From: Lentisphaerae bacterium GWF2_49_21
GTDB taxonomy: Bacteria > Verrucomicrobiota > Lentisphaeria > Victivallales > GWF2-50-93
Reading direction: 5' to 3'
Assembly: GCA_001804805.1 (NCBI GenBank)
Contig: MHBH01000089.1
Location: 1-48,043, forward strand
Length of the DNA stretch: 48,043 bases
Shown here: piece after piece, positions 8,388 through 16,924 of the stretch
How the letters are laid out: each line of letters starts with the position of its first letter
How positions within the stretch are numbered: the first letter of the stretch is position 1
Notes under the pieces: model-generated
What the model saw: only the letters and a program-made list of their open reading frames with translations
What the model was told of the DNA's origin: nothing
The model's database searches: none
Translations under genes and position numbers: made by a program

Positions 8388-10061
8388 TTATTTCAAATAA
8401 TCCGGCGTGTCTTCCCCAAGCGTCATCATAGTTGATACTCCATATCGGTTGAATCTGGGAAGCTTGATCATCTTCACCTTTGCAGGATCCGGCACCTGCC
8501 AGTATGAACGAAGCTCTTCCGGAGTCCCTGGTACGCTGACATATGAGATATCATCGATCACAATCATGCCGTGACCCGTGCCGTAGGGGGCAAGGATGCC
8601 AATAGCTGAAATATTCTCCGGGGAAAGAGGAAACTGCTTGAGCTGCATCTCCTTGCAGGCTCCTTGTCCATAGACGCATACGAAATCGGCAAACGGCACT
8701 ATGGCAGTAGACCAGTCGCCTGCGGCCATATGCCTTCTTGCAAAATAAAATCCGAACGAGCCAGCCTGGCGGATGTCCGGCACATTGATGCATTTGACCT
8801 TGTCGGTGGTGAGCAGATAGTCATATTTCGCCCCAGGCCCCTTGTATCCGCTTTCCTTGAAAGCCTGTTTAAGCTCATCTGTGGCCTCGATGTCATGCCA
8901 TGGGAAATCAGTTCCCTTGGGAGAAACAAATACGATAAAATCAACAGCATGCGCTTTTTTGCCTTCAGACTCAAAACTGTATATCGTACCCTTAGAAACT
9001 GCCGGATAATCCGGCTTCAGCGTGAACTTGAATGCATTGGCCTTGACATCGCCCTGCGTCTTGACGGTCACGATCTGTCCTTCCTCGGCCCACATGCATT
9101 CCGCCTGCAGCGCCTTGCGGCCATCCATTCCCGCCACCAGGCTGTAGCGCGGTGCCGGATAATGTGTGTCCTCCTGCTGGATGAACGGAGATGATTTCTT
9201 TATGTAGTCGGCCATGGGGCGGGCGTTCGGGTCGGCCTTGCGTCGGTATCCGAACTCGAAAGGCTTGGTGATGGAGTATCCATGTGCGACCGAAAGGACA
9301 TTCTCAACGTCCTTCTCAGTCTTAAAGGACGCTATGGTTGAAATGTCCTTCACGTCCTTGGCTGCAAACTTCGGGAAATCCCTGCCTTCACCCTTCGCGA
9401 CCAGTTCGACCTGGTCGATGAACAGCTCGGTCTCAGTTTCCGGATGCAGCTTTTCAGGCAGGGTGAAGATATAGAGATAGATCGGTTCCTGCACCCAGCG
9501 GGTATAGTAGATGACAGGCAGCTCAACCGTGAAGTTCGCTCTCCTGTAGTTCCGTACAAGAGGCTGGTTGAGGGAGAACTCGACCGTCTGCCAGGTGTCT
9601 CCATTAACAGGCTCGATCAGCTTCGGATCGCAGAAGACGTCCGAATTCCCGATCTGGCTGACAGGTCCTCCGACAGCTATTATTGCGCGGCCGGACACAA
9701 TCTTCACCTTGAGGCGGATTGCATCGGCTTCAGGAGGCAGATAGGGACAGGACAATGACGATATTTGCACGTTTTCCAAAGTCGCGTTCTGCTTGCCGTC
9801 CCAGCCCTTCCATTTCCAGTCGAAGCCCTTGGGCACGGTGACATGAAGGCAGCCTTTCCCCATGTCTGTCTTGTCCGACGCCTCTATCTTGATCGCCGTA
9901 GGCTGGTTGCTCCTCATGCTGCCGCCCGATTCGAAATCCTGCAGTACCCTGATGATCTTCGCGGCAGTCTTGCCAGGAGGATTCGGGATGTTTTCCACTG
10001 CTCTGGCACAGGCAGATCCGGCAAGGCAGATTATCATGAACAGAAATACGTTCTTCTTCAT
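8388..10061 (-). CDS. Secreted protein of unknown function, likely glycan-related
   Basis: A 557-aa protein with an N-terminal signal peptide (MKKNVFLFMIICLAGSACARA), cleaved probably after ACARA; the Cys context is not a canonical lipobox. The rest is beta-rich: segments such as VRNYRRANFTVELPVIYYTRW and ELFIDQVELVAKGEG resemble carbohydrate-binding-module-like jelly rolls. A similar layout recurs near the C-terminus (MIVIDDISYVSV). No catalytic motif was recognised. I prefer the second ATG (10061), which has GGAG 8 nt upstream, over the ATG at 10067. It is the first gene of a two-gene unit with the esterase. Confidence 0.75.
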   Translation of the reverse strand: MKKNVFLFMIICLAGSACARAVENIPNPPGKTAAKIIRVLQDFESGGSMRSNQPTAIKIEASDKTDMGKGCLHVTVPKGFDWKWKGWDGKQNATLENVQISSLSCPYLPPEADAIRLKVKIVSGRAIIAVGGPVSQIGNSDVFCDPKLIEPVNGDTWQTVEFSLNQPLVRNYRRANFTVELPVIYYTRWVQEPIYLYIFTLPEKLHPETETELFIDQVELVAKGEGRDFPKFAAKDVKDISTIASFKTEKDVENVLSVAHGYSITKPFEFGYRRKADPNARPMADYIKKSSPFIQQEDTHYPAPRYSLVAGMDGRKALQAECMWAEEGQIVTVKTQGDVKANAFKFTLKPDYPAVSKGTIYSFESEGKKAHAVDFIVFVSPKGTDFPWHDIEATDELKQAFKESGYKGPGAKYDYLLTTDKVKCINVPDIRQAGSFGFYFARRHMAAGDWSTAIVPFADFVCVYGQGACKEMQLKQFPLSPENISAIGILAPYGTGHGMIVIDDISYVSVPGTPEELRSYWQVPDPAKVKMIKLPRFNRYGVSTMMTLGEDTPDYLK

Positions 10062-10091
10062 GTCCATATCTCCAATCTCTTATTATGTCTT

Positions 10092-10119
10092 ATTATATAT
10101 CCGCGTTGAAATATTTCAA
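10092..10119 (-). promoter_or_regulatory. Sigma70-type promoter of the secreted protein/esterase unit
   Basis: Minus strand TTGAAA (10114-10119), 16-bp spacer, TATAAT (10092-10097). The transcript would have a leader of about 25 nt containing GGAG before the ATG at 10061. It lies just after the AraC gene stop, so this unit can be expressed independently of the regulator. Confidence 0.65.
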
Positions 10120-10127
10120 GTGATAAC

Positions 10128-10946
10128 TCAAACAGATTTTTCTTTCCGGCCCCGATAGTGCGTCGGGGCCTTGCCGGTGCGGTCCTTGAACTGCTTGCTG
10201 AACGCATAGACGCTGGGATAGCCGAGCAGTTCTGAGATCTGGCTGATGTTGTGGGTGGATGACTGCAATAGACCGCGTGCCGCCTCGACACGGCAGTCAA
10301 TGATGTATTCTCCCGGCGTCATGCCCTTGTGGCGCTTGAAGACGCGGATGAAATGATCCACGCACATTGACGCCTTCGAAGCCAGCTGGGGAATTCGGAA
10401 CTTGCGTCCGGGATTTTCCCGGATGTTCCGGCATGCCTTGTCAATTATTTCAGCATGTTCAAGATCTATCCCCTGCAAAGTCCGGATGCGCTGGTCCTGG
10501 CGGTCCACTTCGTTAAGCGCCGCTTGGAGCCATTGGATAGTTTGTTCACCGTCCGGTTCGGCCTGAAACGATTCAATCAGACGGTCCATCAGGGATTCAA
10601 AGAATACGGTTTCTGTAAGGAAACGGTGCCTTTGCGGAATTCGCACTTTTTCCGGAGACAGACGTCTGCCTTTGGCGTCGAAGTAGTCGTAACAGCACCA
10701 TGACACCACCGCGGGATCCTCCTTGACAGCCTTGCCAAGATGTTCTTCCCAGGAACGGAGGAGGAAACAGTCTCCACGGTTCAACTCAAGCGGTCCTTCG
10801 GCAGTTTTTAAAAGTCCGCGTCCTTTGACTATGTACCAGAGATTGTAACCGAGACGGATGTCGCCGGACTGCATACGGCTGTCCCAGTGCCAGTTCGCTC
10901 CGCAGAACGTCTTATGCGCGGTCCGGATGACGATGCGAGAATTCAT
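10128..10946 (-). CDS. AraC-family transcriptional regulator
   Basis: A 272-aa regulator. The N-terminal half is a cupin-like sensor (IRLGYNLWYIVKGRGLLKT...LELNRGDCFLLR, residues about 30-65). The C-terminal 100 residues hold two HTH units: IPQLASKASMCVDHFIRVFKRHKGMTP and ISQISELLGYPSVYAFSKQFKDRTG, the AraC/XylS signature (PF12833). It probably responds to a sugar or aromatic effector and controls the divergent UroD-like gene and/or the downstream secreted protein. I place the start at MNSRIV (10946). The longer frame to 11039 runs through a direct-repeat region (CACTTGGAAACT twice). Confidence 0.88.
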   Translation of the reverse strand: MNSRIVIRTAHKTFCGANWHWDSRMQSGDIRLGYNLWYIVKGRGLLKTAEGPLELNRGDCFLLRSWEEHLGKAVKEDPAVVSWCCYDYFDAKGRRLSPEKVRIPQRHRFLTETVFFESLMDRLIESFQAEPDGEQTIQWLQAALNEVDRQDQRIRTLQGIDLEHAEIIDKACRNIRENPGRKFRIPQLASKASMCVDHFIRVFKRHKGMTPGEYIIDCRVEAARGLLQSSTHNISQISELLGYPSVYAFSKQFKDRTGKAPTHYRGRKEKSV

Positions 10947-11285
10947 ATTCAAGTTTCCAAGTGTCAGAGTATCCGAGTTTCCAAGTGCCCGAGATATAAA
11001 ACAAGTGATAGGAATCTCAAAACTCGGCCACGTGGTCACTTGGACACTTTTTCTTACCCGCTCTTCCTAATAAGTCGATAAAGTATATTAAAATATCGAA
11101 AAAGGAAATACTAATTCCAATAATTACCAGTAGAATTGCAACCATTTACTTGAGCAATCATATCGTAATATGATAAAGATTAGGTAGGGATGGGCTTTAG
11201 CCTGTCCCATGAATTTAGGATGGTACATGCTAAAGCACGTACCTACTTGTTTGGAAAATTTCCAACTAACTGCGAGGAGAGCAAA
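10947..11285. promoter_or_regulatory. Divergent AraC/UroD intergenic region with repeats and inverted repeats
   Basis: 339 bp without a gene. It holds a direct repeat AGTTTCCAAGTG at about 10951-10962 and 10977-10988, and a GGCCACGTGG palindrome near 11027. Two inverted repeats that could be operators follow: TCGATA/TATCGA at 11075-11080 and 11094-11099, and ATCATAT-CGTA-ATATGAT at 11157-11174. A REP-like element lies at 11184-11246, and the GAGGAG Shine-Dalgarno sequence of the UroD-like gene is at 11275-11280. Confidence 0.5.
11184..11246. repeat. REP-like element, copy A (GTAGGGAYGGGCTTTAGCC family)
   Basis: An imperfect palindrome beginning GTAGGGATGGGCTTTAGCC and ending GCACGTACCTAC. 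It is built from two hairpins: GGGATGGGCTTTAGCCTGTCCC, and a GGTACATGCTAAAGC...GTACC half. Related copies are at 12347-12445, 24806-24909 and 41763-41825. A reading frame across it (11190 on) is repeat, not protein. Confidence 0.75.
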
Positions 11286-12350
11286 ATGAAAGAAATGACC
11301 ACCTTTGAACGTATGAAACTCATGTATGAGCACCGCGAAGCCGACTGCGTACCCGTTACGGATTCGCCATGGAAGGCGACTGTCGACCGCTGGCACAGGG
11401 AGGGAATGCCTGCGGACATCGGATATGACGAGTTCTTCAAGCTGGACAAGTTTGCCAGCATCGGTGCAGATAACAGTCCGCGTTATCCGGTAAAAATCCT
11501 TGAGGAGAACGAAGAATCAGTCACCCGCACCACTGCCTGGGGACAGACCATCAAGGATTGGAAGAGCCACGGTGGCGTTCCCGAATTCCTGGACTGCAAA
11601 ATTGTCACTCCAGACGCATGGCGTGAAGCAAAGGAGAGGATGACGCCCACCCGCGACCGGATCAACTGGGATCATCTGGCGAAGAACTATCCGAAATGGC
11701 GCAAGGATGGATGCTGGATAAGCGCCGGATTCTGGTTCGGATTCGATATCACTCATTCCTGGATCACAGGCACTGAGACGCTTCTGATGGCGATGATTAC
11801 CGATCCGGAATGGGTGATGGACATGTTCAATCACCAGTTGGAGGTCGACATCGCACTTTTTGAAATGGTATGGGATGCAGGATACAAGTTCGACGCCATC
11901 CGCTGGCCCGACGACATGGGCTACAAATACAAGCAGTTCTTCTCATTGGATACATACCGAGAGATACTCAAGCCCTATCACCAACGCGCCATTGAATGGG
12001 CACATGCAAAAGGGATTAAGGCGGAACTGCATTCCTGCGGAGACATCCGTCCTCTGGTACCCGATCTTGTCGGTATGGGTCTTGATGCCCTGAATCCGCT
12101 TGAAGTGAAGGCCGGCATGGATCCGTTAGCACTCAAGGCGGAATATGGCGACAAACTGGTCCTGCATGGCGGTCTGAACGCGCTTCTCTACAATGAGCCG
12201 GAGAAACTGTGGACTGAAATGCGCCGTGTAATCCCTGCGCTAAAAAAGAACGGCGGATTAGTGATCAGCAGCGATCATTCCGTACCGGACTGCGTATCGC
12301 TGGAAATGTTCCGCGAATTCGTCCGGCTATCAAGAGAGTTGGGAAAGTAG
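11286..12350 (+). CDS. Uroporphyrinogen decarboxylase-like (URO-D superfamily) methyltransferase homologue
   Basis: A 354-aa TIM-barrel protein of the URO-D family (PF01208). It is not a heme-pathway HemE: it keeps the MtaA/MtbA-type metal site, with His249-x-Cys251 in AELHSCGD and Cys336 in HSVPDCVSLEMF. This is the HxC...C pattern that binds zinc in corrinoid:CoM methyltransferases. Such homologues are abundant in Lentisphaerae near sugar and sulfatase genes; their substrate is mostly unknown. The ATG at 11286 has GAGGAG 5 nt upstream. The gene is divergent from an AraC regulator and its TAG stop is part of REP copy B. Confidence 0.85.
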   Translation: MKEMTTFERMKLMYEHREADCVPVTDSPWKATVDRWHREGMPADIGYDEFFKLDKFASIGADNSPRYPVKILEENEESVTRTTAWGQTIKDWKSHGGVPEFLDCKIVTPDAWREAKERMTPTRDRINWDHLAKNYPKWRKDGCWISAGFWFGFDITHSWITGTETLLMAMITDPEWVMDMFNHQLEVDIALFEMVWDAGYKFDAIRWPDDMGYKYKQFFSLDTYREILKPYHQRAIEWAHAKGIKAELHSCGDIRPLVPDLVGMGLDALNPLEVKAGMDPLALKAEYGDKLVLHGGLNALLYNEPEKLWTEMRRVIPALKKNGGLVISSDHSVPDCVSLEMFREFVRLSRELGK

Positions 12351-12445
12351 GGACGGGCTTCCCGTGTCCGCCATAGCTTCTTTGCGACGGCGGAAGCATG
12401 TACCATTTGGATATAAGAATGGGACAGGCTAAAGCCCGTCCCTAC
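12347..12445. repeat. REP-like element, copy B (long form)
   Basis: Starts with GTAGGGACGGGCTT, overlapping the TAG stop of the UroD-like gene, and ends AAGCCCGTCCCTAC. It contains an extra hairpin TCCGCC (12367-12372)/GGCGGA (12389-12394) around CATAGCTTCTTTGCGAC. The second half is the canonical GGGACAGGCTAAAGCCCGTCCC hairpin. Confidence 0.8.
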
Positions 12446-12487
12446 TTTAAGACCATGCAACAAACTGCACTATATACAGATTTTATT

Positions 12488-12512
12488 TCTGTGTAATCTG
12501 TGTGTTCTGTGG
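12488..12512 (-). repeat. Stop-adjacent CCACAGA-type repeat after GH94 gene
   Basis: Two nt after the TGA of the phosphorylase gene the minus strand reads CCACAGA-AC-ACACAGA-TT-ACACAGA, three units with a 9-bp period. Confidence 0.7.
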
Positions 12513-12514
12513 TC

Positions 12515-14773
12515 TCAATACTCCACGTATTTCGAAGGCACATCTTTTCCGTTTACCTTCACGGAGTAGTCTTTTCCCTTGCGGGTGATTTCGATGTTGT
12601 ATTTCCTGCCTCTTATCAGCCTTTGGATGCTGGCGTTCTTCCAGCCTGAGGGCAGGCAAGGATCAATGTGGAAACCGTCGAAGTCGGGTTTGATCCCGAG
12701 GAAATATTCTACTACCGCTCGGAACATCCAGCCTGCAGTACCAGTGATCCATCCGCTGATGGATTCGCCGGCACGCGCGTTGTCCGGGCCAAGATACTGA
12801 TTTGTGAATGCATAAGGCTCCGAACCGGAAACCGAGGAAGGATGCTTCGAACTGTCAGGCATCACCTTTAAGAAGCTGACAAGTGCCTTGTCCGCGCGTT
12901 TCGCGTGCAGGTCGGCGACGATCTTGAACGAAGTACCATGGCAGTAAGGTGTGCCGTTCTCATACATGCCGGGAAGAAGCATGGAGACACGGCCCACATT
13001 CTTGTCCTTTTTCGTGAATGACGGCTTCAGTGTAAGAGAGCCATGTTCGCTTTCAAGGATATTGTCTATCGCCTTCAGGCATTTCTTATATCGATCTCCC
13101 TTGGCTAGATCTGAAAGTATCGCCCAAGTCTGTGAGTTGAGGAATATCTTCCCCTCTTTGTTCTTGTGAGAGCCGACAGGATTTCCGAAATCGCTGTATC
13201 CGGCTAGATACCAGTTTCCGTCCCAGCCATATTTCTGTATCGCCTTCTCGATCTTCTCACGGCGCTTGATCATTTCGCTGAGGAGATTCTTGTCATCGCT
13301 TTTTTTCTTCTTGAGGAAATCTATGAATACGTTCATCGCATAGAAGAGTCCGATGGAAGTCCAGACGCTTTCGCCGATCCCGTCCTTGCCCATCCAGTTG
13401 AGTGAGTCGTTCCAGTCGCCGCAGTGCGCTTTGACCAGCCCATGTTTGCCGGTGTCATTACTGAGATGGCGAAGAGAGAGCACCACACGATCATATACAC
13501 TTGCAGTTCCTTTGTCCAGGAACTTAACTTTCTCCTTGAGAATGCCGTAGTCTCCAGTCTCCTTCAGATATGCTATGACAGTCAATACTATCCATACCGG
13601 CCCGTCGGAGTAATGGTGAAGCTGGAGAGGCATCCATCCACGGATACCGTGTCCATCGGCGCACTGGTGCTGAAGGGTCTCGATGATCTTCGCACGGGCA
13701 AGCTTGGGGTTGAATACCGCCATTCCCCAGGCATCCTGCAAGGTATCGCGGAAACCACGCGCACCATCGCGTCCGAACTCAGCACAGAGCTGTGTCTGCT
13801 GTTTCGACCAGATATTGGTCATGACATTCATGCGTTCGTTCGGCGTCTTGATCATCACTTTTTTAATCATCTCATCCTTGGAACGCATGAGCTTCTCAAA
13901 GGACTTTTTCCTGTATCCGGAAGAAATGACCTTCCTGATGATCCTGGATTTTTCAGCTACCGAGCCGAAAAGACCCATAAGGACAGTAATCTTCTTTTCC
14001 TGTCCTCCGGAGAGGCTGGCTTCGATCGACATTGATCCTGCGAGATCTTCGCACCAGGGCTCCTTGCATGCCATCTTCTCACTTATGACGGCATCAGGGG
14101 CTCCGATGTGGCCGTATGGTCCGAGGAACTGGCGTCTCGATCCACACCAGCTTTTGACTTTCCCGTCGGTGGCTACGAACGCATTGTAGCGCTCATGCGG
14201 ACATTCGTCAGATAGATTGTAGCTCAGAACAGCATTGCAGCCCTTGTCGTATGTGGATCTGAGATATGAGTATATGCTTCCGAAAATAGGATATCCGAGA
14301 AGCTTCCATTCAACATAGGGAATGAGGCTGAGATTGCGCTTTTTCCTGGAATTGTTCCTTATCGAGAACTCCCAAATTTCTACTGGTTCGTCGGGAGCAA
14401 GGAAGACTTTGCTGTTTATAATGATGTCGGAATATGTGATCTCATATTTGGAATATCCGAGACCTACTGTCGCCTGGTATTTGGCACCTTTCACCTTTGT
14501 CGGGAACCATCCGGTGTTCCAGAATTTTCCGCTGCCGTTGTCACGGACATAGAAGTAGCGCCGTCCGTCATTGATGGCATCTACCCTGCCTCTAAGATCA
14601 TTATAGAGCATGGTGCGGTCATTGAATATCCCCTCTCCACTCCCGAACTGGTTCATGCCGGTTATGAGGTTGTCGTTCCAGAGGAAGTTGATCTGGGAGC
14701 GCGGAGGAATTGCCGCATCAGTGATAACATATTCGCGCCCGTCCGGTGAAAAATGTCCAAATGATTTCTTCAT
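12515..14773 (-). CDS. Glycoside phosphorylase-like protein (GH94, cellobiose/chitobiose phosphorylase type)
   Basis: A 752-aa protein. The N-terminal about 270 residues are a beta-sandwich domain (QINFLWNDNLITGMNQFGSGEG...YFYVRDNGSG). Then comes an (alpha/alpha)6 barrel with GRDGARGFRDTLQDAWGM, GIRGWMPLQLHHYSDGPVW and AHCGDWNDSLNW. Asp453 or Asp456 of DWND should be the general acid, as in GH94 phosphorylases. These cleave beta-linked disaccharides with phosphate, giving a sugar-1-phosphate. There is no signal peptide, so it acts inside the cell. The exact sugar cannot be told. AAGGGA precedes the ATG. It lies 72 bp after the TPR gene on the same strand, at the far end of the MoxR cluster. 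Confidence 0.88.
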   Translation of the reverse strand: MKKSFGHFSPDGREYVITDAAIPPRSQINFLWNDNLITGMNQFGSGEGIFNDRTMLYNDLRGRVDAINDGRRYFYVRDNGSGKFWNTGWFPTKVKGAKYQATVGLGYSKYEITYSDIIINSKVFLAPDEPVEIWEFSIRNNSRKKRNLSLIPYVEWKLLGYPIFGSIYSYLRSTYDKGCNAVLSYNLSDECPHERYNAFVATDGKVKSWCGSRRQFLGPYGHIGAPDAVISEKMACKEPWCEDLAGSMSIEASLSGGQEKKITVLMGLFGSVAEKSRIIRKVISSGYRKKSFEKLMRSKDEMIKKVMIKTPNERMNVMTNIWSKQQTQLCAEFGRDGARGFRDTLQDAWGMAVFNPKLARAKIIETLQHQCADGHGIRGWMPLQLHHYSDGPVWIVLTVIAYLKETGDYGILKEKVKFLDKGTASVYDRVVLSLRHLSNDTGKHGLVKAHCGDWNDSLNWMGKDGIGESVWTSIGLFYAMNVFIDFLKKKKSDDKNLLSEMIKRREKIEKAIQKYGWDGNWYLAGYSDFGNPVGSHKNKEGKIFLNSQTWAILSDLAKGDRYKKCLKAIDNILESEHGSLTLKPSFTKKDKNVGRVSMLLPGMYENGTPYCHGTSFKIVADLHAKRADKALVSFLKVMPDSSKHPSSVSGSEPYAFTNQYLGPDNARAGESISGWITGTAGWMFRAVVEYFLGIKPDFDGFHIDPCLPSGWKNASIQRLIRGRKYNIEITRKGKDYSVKVNGKDVPSKYVEY

Positions 14774-14845
14774 GAATTATCCCTTGTTAATTTTGGAATA
14801 TTTTCTCTCTTTGTAAGTAATGCGTCAGGCTTTATTTCTATTTGA

Positions 14846-16924
14846 TTACTTCTTCTTTTCCTTCGGTTTTTCCGGCGGCTTCTGTTTTTCCGGTGGCTTT
14901 TCCTGCGGTTTCGGCTGGGGTTTGGGTTTGGCCTTAGGCTTTGGTTTCGGAGGAGGATTGAGCATCTTGAGCGTCTTCTGCCACTGCATATTGCACCTAG
15001 TCACTGTTTTAGGATCGACGAGGTTCTCCAAGCCGGGTGATTTCGCCTCCAGATCCTTCCAAAGGGACTGAACTGCTCCCAGATCATATTTTCCAGCCCT
15101 GGCCGCCAGCTGAAGACCGTTGAAAAGAGCGTCCTCCGCATCGTCCTTCTCAAAACTCGAGAGCTTGGTCATGTACCATTGCCTCATCTCAGGTCCATCC
15201 CAGTCGAGCAATGCCTCGTGGATGCGTTCAATTGACACGATGACATCCCTGCGGTCGCGCCCCTTTGTCAGCTGATCCGATGCGAGCGAATTCAGGAATC
15301 CAAGCACTTCCCGCAAGTTCTTCAGATCAGCGTCGGATAAACCTGCCATGCCTCCATTACCTGAACTGAGCTTGAGTTCGGCCCCGAGAAGTACAGCGAA
15401 AGGATCCTTGATGTCATCCTCGGTCCCGGCTTTGCAGTCAAGTCCGTTTGGTCCATGGCTTGCAAATCTGTAGAAATCCTCCATGTCGGCGTCATATCCG
15501 CGGACGGAATGGGCGCCAATCCTTATCATGTCCAGGGCCGCCTGTCCGAAATCATCGCATGAAGCCCTTCTTGCTCCGTCGATGTAGTATTGCAGGGCTT
15601 TCCGCGGATGTCCTGTATATATCTGCATTATTCCCCTGTGCCGTGATGCAGCCGCATTGTCCCCGCATGTTGCTGTAGTTTTAGCAAATGATTTTTCCCT
15701 TTCGGGATATGACGGATAATTGATTCCTGCCAGAGGATTCTTGGGATCATCTTGCGTACCGGCCTGTTTATCTTCCCCATAGGGTCCCTGGTCCTGATAA
15801 TCCGTGAACTGCATGGCCCTGGTATCGTTTCCATCCAACTGTTTGAAGAGATCGGCAACGACCCTGCATGAGTGCTCCCTCTTCCACTGATCATCGGAGG
15901 CGTCGAACATGATCTTGGCGGCGCCAAGAGCCTCATTGAACTTCTTCTCCCTCGTAAACGCATCGACTATCATCTGCTGGGAGGAATACCAGTTGTTAGA
16001 AACTTCCGGGTAATTGGCGATCACTTTCTCGCACTGCCTGATGATTTCATCTGAAGAAGCTTTCTTTTCAACAAGGCAGTCCGCAATCATCTTGCACCAG
16101 TTCTGGCGCTGGTCCGTCGGATGGTTGTCGATTATCTTCTCCATCTCAGAACAGTATTTTATGGTTTCATCAAGCTTGCCGGTCCTCCTGATGGCGTTCG
16201 CATATCTCATTCGAATACCGTAGTGCTCCCACTGATTCCTCACTTTCAGATACTTGTCCTCCCTCAGTTTTGTCAGGAATTCGAGCTCCTTTTCGGGTTT
16301 CTTGGACTGTGCCGCCGCATCCATGCCAATCATCAGGGCTTCGGCATAGAGCTTGTCGTTCCCTTCGATCTGGCTCATCGCCTTCTCTGCCTCATCAAGG
16401 CTTCCCGAAAAATTCTTCTTCCTCGTGTAATAACCGGCAAGCTTGACCCTTACTTCGGCGCTGTTGTTCTTCAGTTCGGGGAATTCCTTGATGAACAATG
16501 ATGCGTTTTCAATTGCCTTGTCGAACTGCTGCGCGCTTGCGTGCATGTTTATCAGTGCAACAAGGGACGCCTGCCTCACTTCAGGACTGCCCGGCACGGA
16601 CTCGCATATTTTCGCGGCTGCCGCAATTGCATCAGGCTGGCGCTTGTTGCGAGCATACATGTCGAAGATGATGTTGAACGCATTTATCTTCTGCTTGACG
16701 CTTGCAGCCTTGCCTGCGATTATCGCATTCAGTTTGGTTGCAACTTCGTTTATCTTGGCATTGTTGCGGGATTCCGAAGCCATCTTCGCAATCTCCTGAT
16801 CTATCTTTTCCGGTGACTGTGCGGAGGCCGGGGGGGAAATAAATGAGAACATGGCAAAAAGAAGGCCAGCCAGCAAATAATGCCGGAGTATTAAAAATAT
16901 TTTATCCGATAAAATATTTTTCAT
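14846..16924 (-). CDS. Secreted TPR-like repeat protein with Lys/Pro-rich tail
   Basis: A 692-aa protein with a signal peptide (LLAGLLFAMFSFISPPASAQ). The body is all-helical, with TPR-like units such as AEVRVKLAGYYTRKKNFSGSLDEAEKAM near residues 155-180 and FNEALGAAKIMFDASDDQWKRE near 335-360. The last about 35 residues are only Lys, Pro, Glu, Gln and Ala (KPKPKAKPKPQPKP...). TPR proteins are binding scaffolds; the cationic tail could bind peptidoglycan, LPS or a partner. Its ATG overlaps the TGA of the VPS10-like gene (ATGA), so translation is probably coupled. The first codons form a perfect 14-bp hairpin. No enzyme motif was seen. Confidence 0.8.
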   Translation of the reverse strand: MKNILSDKIFLILRHYLLAGLLFAMFSFISPPASAQSPEKIDQEIAKMASESRNNAKINEVATKLNAIIAGKAASVKQKINAFNIIFDMYARNKRQPDAIAAAAKICESVPGSPEVRQASLVALINMHASAQQFDKAIENASLFIKEFPELKNNSAEVRVKLAGYYTRKKNFSGSLDEAEKAMSQIEGNDKLYAEALMIGMDAAAQSKKPEKELEFLTKLREDKYLKVRNQWEHYGIRMRYANAIRRTGKLDETIKYCSEMEKIIDNHPTDQRQNWCKMIADCLVEKKASSDEIIRQCEKVIANYPEVSNNWYSSQQMIVDAFTREKKFNEALGAAKIMFDASDDQWKREHSCRVVADLFKQLDGNDTRAMQFTDYQDQGPYGEDKQAGTQDDPKNPLAGINYPSYPEREKSFAKTTATCGDNAAASRHRGIMQIYTGHPRKALQYYIDGARRASCDDFGQAALDMIRIGAHSVRGYDADMEDFYRFASHGPNGLDCKAGTEDDIKDPFAVLLGAELKLSSGNGGMAGLSDADLKNLREVLGFLNSLASDQLTKGRDRRDVIVSIERIHEALLDWDGPEMRQWYMTKLSSFEKDDAEDALFNGLQLAARAGKYDLGAVQSLWKDLEAKSPGLENLVDPKTVTRCNMQWQKTLKMLNPPPKPKPKAKPKPQPKPQEKPPEKQKPPEKPKEKKK
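16893..16921 (-). promoter_or_regulatory. Perfect hairpin at the start of the TPR gene
   Basis: AAAAATATTTTATC (16893-16906), one base, then its exact complement GATAAAATATTTTT (16908-16921). In the mRNA the hairpin begins within the second codon and covers codons 2-11 after the ATGA coupling site, so it can affect initiation or mRNA decay at this operon junction. Confidence 0.6.

Noticed and set aside
11190-11285. Upstream start for the UroD-like gene at 11190
   Set aside because: The added residues are encoded by REP copy A, and GAGGAG is ideally placed for the ATG at 11286.
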